Assembly (NCBI RefSeq): GCF_004114535.1
Contig: NZ_LBJC01000033.1
Span: 372,001-436,000, forward strand
Direction of reading: 5' to 3'
Source: Bradyrhizobium nanningense
GTDB lineage: Bacteria > Pseudomonadota > Alphaproteobacteria > Rhizobiales > Xanthobacteraceae
Length of the DNA: 64,000 bases
Each line of letters begins with the position of its first letter. The stretch's first letter is position 1. This document shows positions 1 to 8,639 of the stretch, piece by piece. The notes beneath the pieces were generated by a model, which was given only the letters and a program-made list of their open reading frames with translations, searched no databases and had not been told where the DNA came from. The translations under genes and the position numbers were made by a program.

Positions 1-305
1 TTGATGATGCGCCAATCGGAGACGCGGCGATTGATGTATTGCCAGACCTGCTCGTGGAATTCGGGCTGGTTGCGCATTTGCTTGAACACGCTCATGTCCG
101 GCTCGACCCGCGCCATTGCGCGTTGCCACGTCGCGGCCGAGATCCCCTTGGTCATCGCCCGTGCGCGAAAGCTCTCGCGCCATTCGTCAAAGCCCGGAGG
201 CGCAGCGCGAACGCCCTGGGGCAACGCGAGCAGGGCGGTCGCGCCCAGCGTGGATTTCAGCAGCGCGCGGCGCGTTTGACGGGGCGAGGAATCAGCGTGT
301 TTCAT
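1..305 (-). CDS. Lytic murein transglycosylase, N-terminal part (cut by window edge)
   Basis: Translating the minus strand from ATG at 305 gives a protein that starts MKHADSSPRQTRRALLK and continues through an Ala/Leu-rich export signal into GFDEWRESFRARAMTKGIS and QPEFHEQVWQYINRRVSDWR. The latter is typical of the start of the MltB/SltB-type lytic transglycosylases that cleave peptidoglycan in the periplasm. The twin arginines before the hydrophobic stretch could be a Tat signal. Only about 101 residues are inside the window, so the catalytic Glu is not visible. The family call is inferred from the N-terminal region alone. Confidence 0.75.
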   Translation of the reverse strand, partial: MKHADSSPRQTRRALLKSTLGATALLALPQGVRAAPPGFDEWRESFRARAMTKGISAATWQRAMARVEPDMSVFKQMRNQPEFHEQVWQYINRRVSDWRII

Positions 306-462
306 TGGCACATTCTAGCCGGAAACATGGCCCGTGCGAGGCGGTTCCTGGAACGGCTCCGTTCCACGACTTGGTGTCGACTTGGTGTCGGCTCGATAGC
401 CCGTTTCGCCGGAACAACTGTCGCAGTCCCGCATTCCCTCCGCACGAGATGAGGAGATGAAT

Positions 463-723
463 ATGAGGAAATTTCTGTTTGCCGCCACCATGGTTACCGC
501 CATCGCGGCTCCCGCATTCGCTGATGAAGTCGGCGTGCACGTCGGTCCGGTTGGCGCTGGCGTGACGGTCGGTCAATCCCACGAGTATCGCGAGCGAGAT
601 CGCGATCGCGACCGCACCACCGTTATCAAGGAGCGCGAGCCCTCTGATCGCACCACGGTGATCAAGAAGGAAGATGAATTCGGCAATCGCGAAAAGACCG
701 TGATTCATCACGACAACGACTGA
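463..723 (+). CDS. Small secreted protein with Arg/Asp-rich body
   Basis: About 86 residues: a clear Sec signal peptide (MRKFLFAATMVTAIAAPAFA) followed by a Gly/Val segment and a highly charged region with RDRDRD and two RTTVIK repeats. An ATG also exists at 457, but GAGGAG at 451-456 touches it. The ATG at 463 has the better Shine-Dalgarno spacing of 6 nt. It is probably periplasmic. I know no function; similar small exported proteins are common in Bradyrhizobium. A strong terminator follows at once. Confidence 0.75.
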   Translation: MRKFLFAATMVTAIAAPAFADEVGVHVGPVGAGVTVGQSHEYRERDRDRDRTTVIKEREPSDRTTVIKKEDEFGNREKTVIHHDND

Positions 724-731
724 CGGAACGG

Positions 732-760
732 GGCCCCGGCTCGATGCCGGGGCCTTCCTT
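732..760 (+). terminator. Rho-independent terminator
   Basis: A perfect 9-bp stem, GGCCCCGGC (732-740) and GCCGGGGCC (746-754), with a 5-nt loop is followed by TTCCTT. It lies 10 nt after the stop of the small secreted protein. Confidence 0.8.
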
Positions 761-790
761 TGCGCAATCGGCAAATCGAATCGGGGTGGA

Positions 791-1042
791 ATGAAGATAC
801 AAGCCCATGCGGAAAGTCATGTCGTCGAGCTCGATGACGGATCTCGCTGGCAGATCTTTCCCGGCGATCTCGCGACCACGCTGAGCTGGAAGCCCGAAAC
901 CGATCTGCACCTGGAGCCGAGCCGCGACCGGGTAAGTTCGCATGTGCTGATTAATGCTGCCGATAGAACCCGCGTGCGGGTGATCGCCGCAGGCGAAGCG
1001 TGGCCCGACGGCGAGGTTAAGGATGCGCTGAAGGGCGGGTAG
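791..1042 (+). CDS. Conserved hypothetical protein, 83 aa
   Basis: A small cytoplasmic protein without signal or membrane segment (MKIQAHAESHVVELDDGSRW start). The pattern of a short beta-rich protein (ELDDGSRWQIFPGD, RTRVRVIAAGEAWPDG) resembles unannotated small proteins of Bradyrhizobium. No motif allows a functional call. It is preceded by a purine-rich GGGGTGGA ribosome binding site. Confidence 0.6.
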   Translation: MKIQAHAESHVVELDDGSRWQIFPGDLATTLSWKPETDLHLEPSRDRVSSHVLINAADRTRVRVIAAGEAWPDGEVKDALKGG

Positions 1043-1078
1043 AGTCCTGCGGGTCGCAAGAGGCGGGAACAAGGGCGC

Positions 1079-1609
1079 CTAATCCTCTTGTAGCTCGGTC
1101 GCGATGCCGGTGAGCCAGCGCCGGATTGCGGCCTCCGTCTTCATGTCCAGGCCCCGAGCAAGGCGCTTCTCCAATTCGATCACCCGTTCCCTGCATGCCT
1201 TCAAGAGCGCTGCGCCGCGCGGCGTCAGCGTCCATTGCTGGATACGGCCGTGAACGGGATGGGGCGTCATCAGAATCGCGCCGTCACGTTCGAGATTACG
1301 GATGATGACGCCGACGGTCTGAGGCGTCAGGAAGGTGAGGCGGGCAACGTCGGCACCCGACAGGCCCGGATAGGCGTTCAGCATCGTCAACACCGCGAAT
1401 TGCGGCGAGGTCACGCCGAGATCGGCGAGGGTCCGCTCCATCGTCAGCCGAACCGCGGCGTGGGCCTGGCGCAGCAGATAGCCGAGATAGCCTTGCTCGC
1501 CGCGCTTGCCTTCGCCGGGCGCGGGCACACGCACTGTGCCGTCGTCGGCAGGTTCGGGCACCTTGCGGGCAGTTTTCGATCTTGTGATGGCAGCGGCCTT
1601 GCGCGACAT
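1079..1609 (-). CDS. MarR-family transcriptional regulator
   Basis: 176 aa. An N-terminal basic tail (MSRKAAAITRSKTARK) precedes a winged helix-turn-helix of MarR type: LRQAHAAVRLTMERTLADLG, VTSPQFAVLTMLNAYPGLS, and the recognition and wing part LTPQTVGVIIRNLERDG followed by GRIQQWTLTPRG. The start at 1609 is chosen because the family begins about 50 residues before the first helix. The longer upstream reading frame would run into the divergent gene. It is transcribed divergently from the AhpD-like gene with only 54 bp between them, and a palindrome in that gap is a likely operator for this repressor. Confidence 0.9.
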   Translation of the reverse strand: MSRKAAAITRSKTARKVPEPADDGTVRVPAPGEGKRGEQGYLGYLLRQAHAAVRLTMERTLADLGVTSPQFAVLTMLNAYPGLSGADVARLTFLTPQTVGVIIRNLERDGAILMTPHPVHGRIQQWTLTPRGAALLKACRERVIELEKRLARGLDMKTEAAIRRWLTGIATELQED

Positions 1610-1618
1610 ATCAGAGCT

Positions 1619-1633
1619 CTTATAAGATATAAG
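1619..1633. promoter_or_regulatory. Candidate MarR operator palindrome
   Basis: CTTATA (1619-1624), AGA, TATAAG (1628-1633): a perfect 6-bp inverted repeat with a 3-nt spacer. It is AT-rich in a GC-rich surround and sits in the 54-bp gap between the divergent MarR and AhpD-like genes. MarR proteins typically bind such short AT-rich palindromes over the promoters they repress. Binding is inferred. Confidence 0.55.
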
Positions 1634-1663
1634 CACACTTACAATAAGACCAGGTGAACCGCA

Positions 1664-2143
1664 ATGTCCCATGCCCGCAGCGAATACGAGGATTTCAAGA
1701 AGGTCGCGCCTGACGTCTATGATCTGGTGCTGGCGCTCGGTCAGCTTGCGGGCAAGGCCGGCCTCGACAAGCAGCTGATCGAGCTCGTCAAGCTGCGCGC
1801 CTCGCAGATCAACGGCTGTGCCTTCTGCGTGCAGCACCATGTCCTGCTGTCGGAACGGATCGGCGTTCCCGTCGACAAGCTTCATCTGGTCGCCGTCTGG
1901 CGCGAGGCGCCGATCTTCTCCGCGCGCGAGCGCGCCGCGCTGGCCTGGGCCGAGGCGCTGACCTTGCTGCCCGATGGCGTCAGCGAGGAGGTTTACGCCG
2001 AAGCCGCCCGTGAGTTCTCACAGACCGAGCTGATGTACCTGACCTCGGCCGTCGCCTCGATCAACGTCTGGAACCGTTTTGGTGCTGCATTTCGTTGGAC
2101 GCCGACGTCGCGGCCGGTGGCCGCGAATGCTGCGGCATCCTGA
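1664..2143 (+). CDS. Carboxymuconolactone decarboxylase / AhpD-like protein
   Basis: 159 aa. The AhpD signature is present: ELVKLRASQINGCAFCVQHH contains the CxxC pair and following His used in peroxide or quinone reduction. The length fits the single-domain alkylhydroperoxidase-like family. It precedes a cupin gene on the same strand (21-bp gap), and the divergent MarR regulator probably controls both. Together they resemble a small MarR-regulated stress or detoxification unit. The actual substrate cannot be told from sequence. Confidence 0.9.
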   Translation: MSHARSEYEDFKKVAPDVYDLVLALGQLAGKAGLDKQLIELVKLRASQINGCAFCVQHHVLLSERIGVPVDKLHLVAVWREAPIFSARERAALAWAEALTLLPDGVSEEVYAEAAREFSQTELMYLTSAVASINVWNRFGAAFRWTPTSRPVAANAAAS

Positions 2144-2164
2144 TCGGCACGCGAGGAGGTCGCG

Positions 2165-2668
2165 ATGACAGCAATGAGTTCTTCTGCCGTGCAACGCCCC
2201 GCGCCGTCGCATTCGACGGCGTTCGCCGTCGTCGCAGGGCTCGCCTTTGCGCTGGCAATTAGCAAAGCGCTTCCGATGACGATGGACACTGTCTCGGGCG
2301 CACTGGCGCCGCTCTGCGCCAACGCTGCGGATGGTTCGCCGCTCGACAAGGTCGAGCCGATCGGCTCCTACGCGCTGCCCAACGTCCCGGGCAAGCGCGT
2401 CACCATCGTGCGCGTGTCCTACGGTCCCGGCGGGTTTTCGCGGCCGCATCGACACGCAGGCTCGGTGACCGCCACCATCACCAAGGGCGAGATCCGCTCC
2501 CAACTCGGCGGTGGCCCGGTCGAGACGTTCGGCGTCGGCCAGTCCTTCTTCGAGCCGCCGGGCTCGACGCATCTGGTTTCGGCCAACGCCAGCGCGACCG
2601 AGCCGGCGGAGTTGATCGCGGTGTTCGTGGCGGATGAGGGCGCGCAACTCACGACGTTCCTGGAGTAG
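2165..2668 (+). CDS. Cupin-domain protein with N-terminal membrane anchor
   Basis: 167 aa. A hydrophobic segment at residues about 18-36 (FAVVAGLAFALAISKALP) is followed by a beta-rich single cupin: GPGGFSRPHRHAGSVTATI holds the metal-binding HxH, and GQSFFEPPGSTHLV forms motif 2. The ribosome site GAGGAGG lies just before ATG 2165. It is probably co-transcribed with the AhpD-like gene. The substrate is unknown. Confidence 0.85.
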   Translation: MTAMSSSAVQRPAPSHSTAFAVVAGLAFALAISKALPMTMDTVSGALAPLCANAADGSPLDKVEPIGSYALPNVPGKRVTIVRVSYGPGGFSRPHRHAGSVTATITKGEIRSQLGGGPVETFGVGQSFFEPPGSTHLVSANASATEPAELIAVFVADEGAQLTTFLE

Positions 2669-2692
2669 CTCGCACGCATCGTTCGGATGCAG

Positions 2693-3685
2693 CTAAGACG
2701 CTCGATCCCGCGATCGCCTCAACCGTTCCCAGACCGGTGAGAGACCGTATTGGACTGCCGGAATCGCAAGTGCGCCGACAAGCAGTCCAAGCACGCCTGA
2801 AATGGCGGCTTCGAGCGACCATTCGATGATTCCGGCAACCGATGGAAGGGCATGCGCGGCAGCCTCGGTTGCGGCATGAACCGTGCGGCCGACCACGGGC
2901 GGGCCGTATTTCTCGATGCCGTGCAGGATGATGCCGCCGCCGACCCAGATCATGGCGGCAGTGCCGATGGTGCTCAGCACCGTCAGGAAGGTGGGCATAC
3001 CGCGGACGAGCGCGCGTCCAAGCAGGCGGATCGCGCCGCCAATGAATGAGGCGCCGTCGTAGCGCGCAAGGGCCAGCCCGGCATCATCCGCCTTCACGAT
3101 CAAGGCCACCACGCCGTAGACGCCGACCGTGATGCCGAAGCCGACCAGCGCCAGCACTAGCGCCTGCGTCCAGATGCTGCCTGCGGGGATCGCCGCCAGC
3201 GTGATCGCCATGATCTCCGCCGACAGAATGAAATCCGTCTTGATGGCGCTCGCGACCTTCTCGTCCTCGATCGACCGGGCATCCAACGCGATCGGTTGGA
3301 GTTGAGCTTCGTGGTGGTGCGCCTGATGCGGCATCAGGGCTTCGAGCACCTTCTCGGCACCCTCGTAGCAGAGGAAGGCGCCGCCCAGCATGAGCAGCGG
3401 CGTGACCGCGGCGGGAAGGAAATAACCAAGCAGCAGGGCGATGGGCAGCAGGATCAGCAGTTTGTTGCGTAGCGATCCGATCGCGATCTTGCCGACGATC
3501 GGCAGTTCGCGTTTTGAGGCAAAACCGATGACATAGTTCGGCGTGACGGCCGCGTCATCGATGACCACGCCAGCCGCTTTCGTGCCTGCTTTGGCGGCCT
3601 GGCCCGCCACATCGTCGAGCGAGGCTACCGCTACCTTTGCAATCGCCGCGATGTCGTCGAGAAGACCGATCAGTCCGACACTCAT
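2693..3685 (-). CDS. DUF808 (YedI-like) inner-membrane protein
   Basis: 330 aa, starting MSVGLIGLLDDIAAIAKVAV as usual for this family, followed by AGTKAAGVVIDDAAVTPNYV and several long hydrophobic helices. A cytoplasmic loop carries HQAHHHEAQ and ARSIEDEKVASAIKTDFIL, which are typical of DUF808. The start at 3685 is chosen for the conserved N-terminus rather than the longer upstream frame. The role is unknown; homologues are integral membrane proteins without an assigned activity. Confidence 0.9.
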   Translation of the reverse strand: MSVGLIGLLDDIAAIAKVAVASLDDVAGQAAKAGTKAAGVVIDDAAVTPNYVIGFASKRELPIVGKIAIGSLRNKLLILLPIALLLGYFLPAAVTPLLMLGGAFLCYEGAEKVLEALMPHQAHHHEAQLQPIALDARSIEDEKVASAIKTDFILSAEIMAITLAAIPAGSIWTQALVLALVGFGITVGVYGVVALIVKADDAGLALARYDGASFIGGAIRLLGRALVRGMPTFLTVLSTIGTAAMIWVGGGIILHGIEKYGPPVVGRTVHAATEAAAHALPSVAGIIEWSLEAAISGVLGLLVGALAIPAVQYGLSPVWERLRRSRDRAS

Positions 3686-3767
3686 CGACCCTGTCCTTTG
3701 TTCGTTCGAGCCGGCGATGTGCGCGGCAACAGCTCTTGCGCTGCCCGGCCTTGAGCGGGGCAAGCCG

Positions 3768-5366
3768 TCAGTTGTCCTCGCCGCTCGATCCTTCGCGCTG
3801 GTCGGGCTTGATCACGTCGTCCGGCAGCGCATGGGCGACCGGCTGTGCCGTGACCGCGATCTCCGGTCCAACCTCGCGGCCGCGGGCGTGGATCAGGCGT
3901 TCATAGGCGGAGACCAGGGTGACGTAGGGGCTGACCCAGATCCAGCCGTCGCGGGTGAACACCTGCACGTCGAAATGCAGGTGCAGCGACGTTCCGGCGG
4001 GATGGTCGAGATAGTTCGAGATCACACCGATCTTCTCGCCTTCGGTGACGATGCGGCCATCGAGCACGCCGTCGGCGTTCATCGCATGCGGGTTCATGTG
4101 CATGTAGCGGAAGCGGATGTGCTCGGTACGGCTGTTGACCTGAAGCGTCGCGGCCTGGTCCTTGGCCCCGCGGATCACGATGGCGTCGCGCACGGCGACG
4201 ACGCCGCGCTGCTTGGGATCGCAGGGCTCGCGGCCTTCGCCGGGGGGCGGGCAGTCGGCGGCGCGGATGTCCTCACCTTGGTGGCCATAGCCTCCGTCAC
4301 ATTGCCCCACCTCGAAACTGCGCGACTCGCAGAAATTGTCGCGCCAGGCATAGGCGGTCGGACCATCGTTCTTGTCGCGCTTGCCGTAGGATTGCGAGCG
4401 CACGAAGGCGGGTGCCTTTTCGAGGGGAAAGCGGATCTGGGCATAGGCCATCACGTCGGGATGGCCGCCTTGCTTGCGGTAACCGGTGTTCGGGATGATG
4501 TCGCCGCTCGGCCGGTAGCCGAAGTCCGCTGAACGCTCCGCCGGACGATCGAGGATGTTGGAGGCAATGTCCGTCGATGGCCGCATGCGCTGGCCTCCGG
4601 CGACACGCAGGGCCTTCAGGAAGCGTTCGGCGACCGGATAGGCTTCCTTGCAGGCGAGCCGCCGCGGCTTGGCGACGCTGTCGAGGCATTGGATCGACAC
4701 CACATAGGCAACGCCGAAGCGCGTGAAGGCGTAGCGGACATAGCCCTCGCGGATGAATCTTCGCAGGTCCGGATAGAGCGTCGCGAGCGGTTTGACCGGC
4801 TCGCCTTTGCCACCTGAGGGATCGGCGATGTCATAGATGAGCGCCGAGCCCGTGATCTGCACTTCGACCGGCCGTGCGAACACGCGAGCCGGCATGCCGT
4901 CACCGGCGCCGGGCTCGAGCGAGAAGGTCGCGCTATAGCCGGCCGGACCGGCATCGAACATGTCGACGGGATTGAAGTCCGCCTGGTAGCGCGAGAGGGC
5001 GAGCGTCGCCGGCGCGCCGCTGCGCTGGGCCTCGAGGTAGGCGGCGGCGTCGAACGGCAGCAGCACGGGCACGGGACTGCGGGTGATGCCGGTGAAGAAG
5101 CGCGAGGAGACCGCGTTGAGCTGCACCAGCGCGGGCGTCGCGCGCGGATCGTAGCGCGGCACCAAATGGCGAGGTGCGAAGCTGAAGTCGTCCGCGACCC
5201 GGGGGCGGCTGTTGATCTCGGTGCGAAGCTGGTCCAGCGCTGCGCGCCAATCGACGCGCAGAGCCGTGAGCGAGGGGCTGCGGAATTCATCCGCAGCGAG
5301 CGGCGAGGCAATGAGGAGCGAAAGCGACAGAAGGTGCGAGACGAAGCGGAAAACCTTCCTAACCAC
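3768..5366 (-). CDS. M23-like (LytM-type) metallopeptidase, exported
   Basis: About 532 aa. From a GTG start at 5366 a signal peptide is seen (MVRKVFRFVSHLLSLSLLI). A large uncharacterised N-terminal half follows, then a C-terminal zinc-peptidase signature: His362-x3-Asp366 (GYGHQGEDIRAADC) and His462-x-His464 (TSLHLHFDVQ), the ligand pattern of M23 endopeptidases. A GTG at 5387 also fits the frame but would bury the signal peptide. The insert between the two motifs is longer than in canonical LytM domains and carries extra cysteines, so activity needs support. It lies downstream of efp on the same strand. Confidence 0.75.
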   Translation of the reverse strand: MVRKVFRFVSHLLSLSLLIASPLAADEFRSPSLTALRVDWRAALDQLRTEINSRPRVADDFSFAPRHLVPRYDPRATPALVQLNAVSSRFFTGITRSPVPVLLPFDAAAYLEAQRSGAPATLALSRYQADFNPVDMFDAGPAGYSATFSLEPGAGDGMPARVFARPVEVQITGSALIYDIADPSGGKGEPVKPLATLYPDLRRFIREGYVRYAFTRFGVAYVVSIQCLDSVAKPRRLACKEAYPVAERFLKALRVAGGQRMRPSTDIASNILDRPAERSADFGYRPSGDIIPNTGYRKQGGHPDVMAYAQIRFPLEKAPAFVRSQSYGKRDKNDGPTAYAWRDNFCESRSFEVGQCDGGYGHQGEDIRAADCPPPGEGREPCDPKQRGVVAVRDAIVIRGAKDQAATLQVNSRTEHIRFRYMHMNPHAMNADGVLDGRIVTEGEKIGVISNYLDHPAGTSLHLHFDVQVFTRDGWIWVSPYVTLVSAYERLIHARGREVGPEIAVTAQPVAHALPDDVIKPDQREGSSGEDN

Positions 5367-5411
5367 TGTCTCGCCCCCCGGCGCCACCTGTTGCGACCGC
5401 TCTGTTCCCCG

Positions 5412-5978
5412 TCAGTCCTTGGCGCGCTCGGAATAGGAGCCGTCTTCGGTCATCACCACGATGCGGGTGCCGACCGAGATGTGCGGCGGCACGGTGGTGC
5501 GCACGCCGTTGGAGAGCACCGCGGGCTTGTAGGACGAGGAGGCGGTCTGGCCCTTGGTCACCGGCTCGGTCTCGACCACTTCCAGCGTCACGCGCTGCGG
5601 CAGCGCGAGCGAGACCACGTTGACGTCGTGGGTCGACAGCTTGACGGTCATGTCCGGCTGAAGATACGCGGCCGCATCGCCGACGACGTCCTTGGAGACC
5701 TGGACCTGGTCATAGGTTTCCGGGTTCATGAAGTGGAAGCCGTCGCCATCTTCATACAGGAACGTGTAATTGCGCTCTTCGATGGTGGCCTTTTCGACCT
5801 GATCGGTGGTCTTGTAGCGCTCGGAGATCTTTACCCCGTCCGAGATTCGGCGCATTTCGATCTGGCTGACCGGGGTGCCCTTGCCGGGGTGGATGTTTTC
5901 GGCGCTCACGACGACATAGAGCTTGCCGTCTTGCTCGATCACGTTGCCTTTGCGAATAGAACTGGCGATGACTCTCAA
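5412..5978 (-). CDS. efp: Translation elongation factor P
   Basis: 188 aa, full length. EF-P relieves ribosome stalling at polyproline. The KOW-like domain I carries the modified loop HPGKGTP; Lys33 here equals the beta-lysylated Lys34 of E. coli EF-P. OB domains II and III follow (YEDGDGFHFMNPETYDQ, VVETEPVTKGQTASSSYKPA). The divergently placed epmA and epmB genes supply the lysine modification, which supports the EpmAB-type rather than rhamnose-type EF-P. Confidence 0.98.
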   Translation of the reverse strand: MRVIASSIRKGNVIEQDGKLYVVVSAENIHPGKGTPVSQIEMRRISDGVKISERYKTTDQVEKATIEERNYTFLYEDGDGFHFMNPETYDQVQVSKDVVGDAAAYLQPDMTVKLSTHDVNVVSLALPQRVTLEVVETEPVTKGQTASSSYKPAVLSNGVRTTVPPHISVGTRIVVMTEDGSYSERAKD

Positions 5979-6140
5979 AGCTATATTTCCTGCTTGCTTG
6001 GCCCGGCACCGGCCAGGACATGATCAGATCGATGGGGGACTTGGGGCCTCAAATCGGACCTCGGCGCCCGTTTCGGGCCGCAACATACTGATTTTGCCGT
6101 TAGATGCCAGCGTTTTGCTCGCGGCTGGGGCGGTCGGTTA

Positions 6141-7205
6141 ATGGCTGGGGACAAGCCCATCTCGCCGTTCTGGTCGCCCGACCGCCACCTCGACCGGCGG
6201 CCCTTCCTGAGGGCAAGGGGGGCCATTACCGGAGCAATACGGGGCTTTTTCGCCGAGCAGGGCTTCGTCGAGGTCGAAACCTCCGTTCTCCAGGTCTCCC
6301 CGGGCAATGAGACCCATTTGCACGCCCCCCGGACCGAGCTGATGCGCCCGGACGGCAGCCGCGCCAGCCGTTACTTGCGGACGTCGCCCGAATTCGCCTG
6401 CAAGAAGCTGCTGGCGGCCGGCGAGACGCGGATCTTCGAGCTCGCCCGGGTGTTCCGGGACCGCGAGCGCGGCGACCTGCATCTGCCCGAGTTCACCATG
6501 CTGGAATGGTATCGGGCAGGCGCCCCCTATGACGCCATCATGGCCGACACCGTGGTGGTCATCGCCCGGGCCGCGCAGGCGACTGGGATCGGGACCTTCT
6601 CGTTCCGGGGTCGGACCGCCGATCCCTTCGCCGAGCCGGAGCTTCTGACGGTCGCAGGGGCCTTCGAGCGGTTCGCCGGCATCGACCTGCTGTCGACAAT
6701 CTCGGCCAGCGAGGGTAACCGTGCCGCGCTCGCCGGAGCGGCCGACGGAAAAGTTCGAATAGCCGAGGACGACACCTGGTCCGACATCTTCAGCAAGGTC
6801 CTGGTCGAGCATGTCGAGCCGCATCTGGGGCAGGGGCGTTTGACCATCCTGTTCGAATACCCATCTCCAGAGGCGGCGCTGGCGCGGGTGAAGACTGGGG
6901 ATCCCAGGGTTGCCGAGCGCTTCGAGGTTTATGCGTGCGGCGTCGAGCTCGCCAACGGCTTTGGGGAACTGACCGATGCCGAGGAGCAACGCAAACGCTT
7001 CACGGAATCGATGATTGAGAAGCAGCGCCGCTACGGCGAAGCCTATCCGCTGGACGAGGATTTTCTGGCCGCTGTTGCGGCAATGCCGGAGGCGAGCGGC
7101 GTTGCGCTCGGCTTCGACCGGCTGGTGATGCTGGCGAGCGGTGCATCGCGAATTGACCAGGTGGTGTGGACACCGCCTGCAAATGAAACGTCAAGTGAGA
7201 CATGA
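6141..7205 (+). CDS. epmA: EF-P--lysine lysyltransferase EpmA (GenX/PoxA)
   Basis: 354 aa; a class II lysyl-tRNA synthetase catalytic core without the anticodon-binding domain, as expected for EpmA. Motif 2 is FRDRERGDLHLPEFTMLEWYR-like (split here as FRDRERGDLHLPEF and TMLEWYR) and motif 3 is GVALGFDRLVMLASG. It attaches (R)-beta-lysine to the conserved Lys of EF-P. Its stop overlaps the epmB start (ATGA at 7202-7205), indicating translational coupling. Confidence 0.96.
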   Translation: MAGDKPISPFWSPDRHLDRRPFLRARGAITGAIRGFFAEQGFVEVETSVLQVSPGNETHLHAPRTELMRPDGSRASRYLRTSPEFACKKLLAAGETRIFELARVFRDRERGDLHLPEFTMLEWYRAGAPYDAIMADTVVVIARAAQATGIGTFSFRGRTADPFAEPELLTVAGAFERFAGIDLLSTISASEGNRAALAGAADGKVRIAEDDTWSDIFSKVLVEHVEPHLGQGRLTILFEYPSPEAALARVKTGDPRVAERFEVYACGVELANGFGELTDAEEQRKRFTESMIEKQRRYGEAYPLDEDFLAAVAAMPEASGVALGFDRLVMLASGASRIDQVVWTPPANETSSET

Positions 7206-8299
7206 CGAAGACGACCAATCTTGCACGTACCTTGCGTGAGCCGGCCGAGCTTGTGGCCGAGCATCTTGCTCCGGCCGCAGCGCTGCCCGCGCTCGAGCGC
7301 GTGGCCGCGCGCTATGCGGTCGCGATCACGCCGGCGCTGATCGACCTGATCGACACGTCCGATCCGGACGATCCTATAGCCCGGCAGTTCGTTCCGACGG
7401 CCGCGGAGCTGGAGATGCAGCCGGGCGAGAGCGCCGATCCGATCGGCGATCATCCGCGCTCACCGGTTCCCGGCATCGTGCATCGCTATCCCGATCGCGT
7501 CTTGTTCAAGCTCGTTCACGTCTGCGCCGTCTATTGCCGCTTCTGCTTCCGCCGCGAGATGGTGGGGCCCGGCAAGGAGAGCGCGCTGTCGGACAGTGCC
7601 TATCGCGCGGCGATCGATTACATCCGTTCGCATCACGAGATCTGGGAAGTGATCCTGACCGGCGGCGATCCCCTGATGCTGTCGCCGCGACGGATGGGCG
7701 AGATCATGGCCGACCTCGCGGCCATCGAACACGTCAAGGTCATCCGGCTCCACACCCGCGTGCCCGTGGCCGAGCCCGCCCGCATCAGCGACGAGTTGGT
7801 TGCGGCGCTCAAGGTCGAGGGCGCGACCACCTGGGTGGCCGTGCATGCCAATCATGCGCGCGAATTGGCGGGGCCGGCGCGTGCCGCCTGCGCGCGGCTC
7901 GTCGATTCCGGAATTCCATTGGTGAGCCAGTCCGTGCTTTTGCGCGGGGTCAATGACAACATCGCCGCTCTGTCGGATTTGATGCGAGCTTTCGTCGAAT
8001 GCCGGATCAAGCCCTATTATCTGCATCACGGCGATCTCGCGCCGGGCACTGCGCATTTGCGAACGACGCTGGCGGAGGGGCAGGACTTGATGCGGCAGCT
8101 GCGCGGACGCGTGTCAGGACTGTGTCAGCCAGATTATGTCATCGACATTCCGGGCGGCGCCGGCAAGTCGCCGGTGGGGCCGAGCTATATATCGGCGCCG
8201 CAAAATACCGCACCCGATGCGGGTGAAGCGGCAGCCGAAACACGCTATCGTATCGTGGACTATTGCGGCGACGTTCATCTCTATCCGCCTGAGCGGTGA
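7202..8299 (+). CDS. epmB: EF-P beta-lysylation protein EpmB (lysine 2,3-aminomutase-like)
   Basis: 365 aa. The radical-SAM cluster motif is Cys108-x3-Cys112-x2-Cys115 (CAVYCRFCF), followed by LTGGDPLMLS and a PLP-lysine region IPGGAGKSPVGP. It converts L-lysine to (R)-beta-lysine for EpmA. The short length, without the C-terminal extension of catabolic aminomutases, and the coupling to epmA support EpmB. No EpmC hydroxylase gene is seen in the window. Confidence 0.95.
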   Translation: MTKTTNLARTLREPAELVAEHLAPAAALPALERVAARYAVAITPALIDLIDTSDPDDPIARQFVPTAAELEMQPGESADPIGDHPRSPVPGIVHRYPDRVLFKLVHVCAVYCRFCFRREMVGPGKESALSDSAYRAAIDYIRSHHEIWEVILTGGDPLMLSPRRMGEIMADLAAIEHVKVIRLHTRVPVAEPARISDELVAALKVEGATTWVAVHANHARELAGPARAACARLVDSGIPLVSQSVLLRGVNDNIAALSDLMRAFVECRIKPYYLHHGDLAPGTAHLRTTLAEGQDLMRQLRGRVSGLCQPDYVIDIPGGAGKSPVGPSYISAPQNTAPDAGEAAAETRYRIVDYCGDVHLYPPER

Positions 8300-8330
8300 G
8301 AAGCGCCGGTTAGAGAATGGAGGAACGGAC

Positions 8331-8582
8331 ATGAAGAAGATCATGCTGGCAGCATCGCTCGTGGTCTTGCTGGGCGGCGCGGCGATTGCGCAGACCGGGA
8401 CCAAGGGATCGACGTCGGGCGGTGCCAGCCCCGGCTCTCTGCCGCAGGCTCCCGTGGGCCATCGCCAGCCGCGCGTCTCGGACGTGCCGAGCGAGAAGAA
8501 TGTGAGCGATCCGAACGATCCGCTCAGCAAGGAAAATCAGGCGCTCGACAAGAAGATCAAGAGCATCTGCCGCGGCTGCTGA
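8331..8582 (+). CDS. Small exported protein, 83 aa
   Basis: ATG at 8331 after AATGGAGGAACGG gives a signal peptide (MKKIMLAASLVVLLGGAAIAQ) and a Gly/Ser/Pro-rich mature part. It ends with a charged segment (ENQALDKKIKSICRGC) carrying two cysteines near the C-terminus. Unknown function; probably periplasmic. It may be transcribed with epmB (31-bp gap) or separately. Confidence 0.7.
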   Translation: MKKIMLAASLVVLLGGAAIAQTGTKGSTSGGASPGSLPQAPVGHRQPRVSDVPSEKNVSDPNDPLSKENQALDKKIKSICRGC

Positions 8583-8639
8583 TCCATGACAGTTGCGGGC
8601 AGGGCGCCACGACTCGCCCCGCCCGCATTTGCTTGGGCC

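Noticed and set aside
3543..4532. Plus-strand frame of 329 codons
   Set aside because: Lies across the starts and ends of the DUF808 and M23-like genes on the other strand and has no family features.
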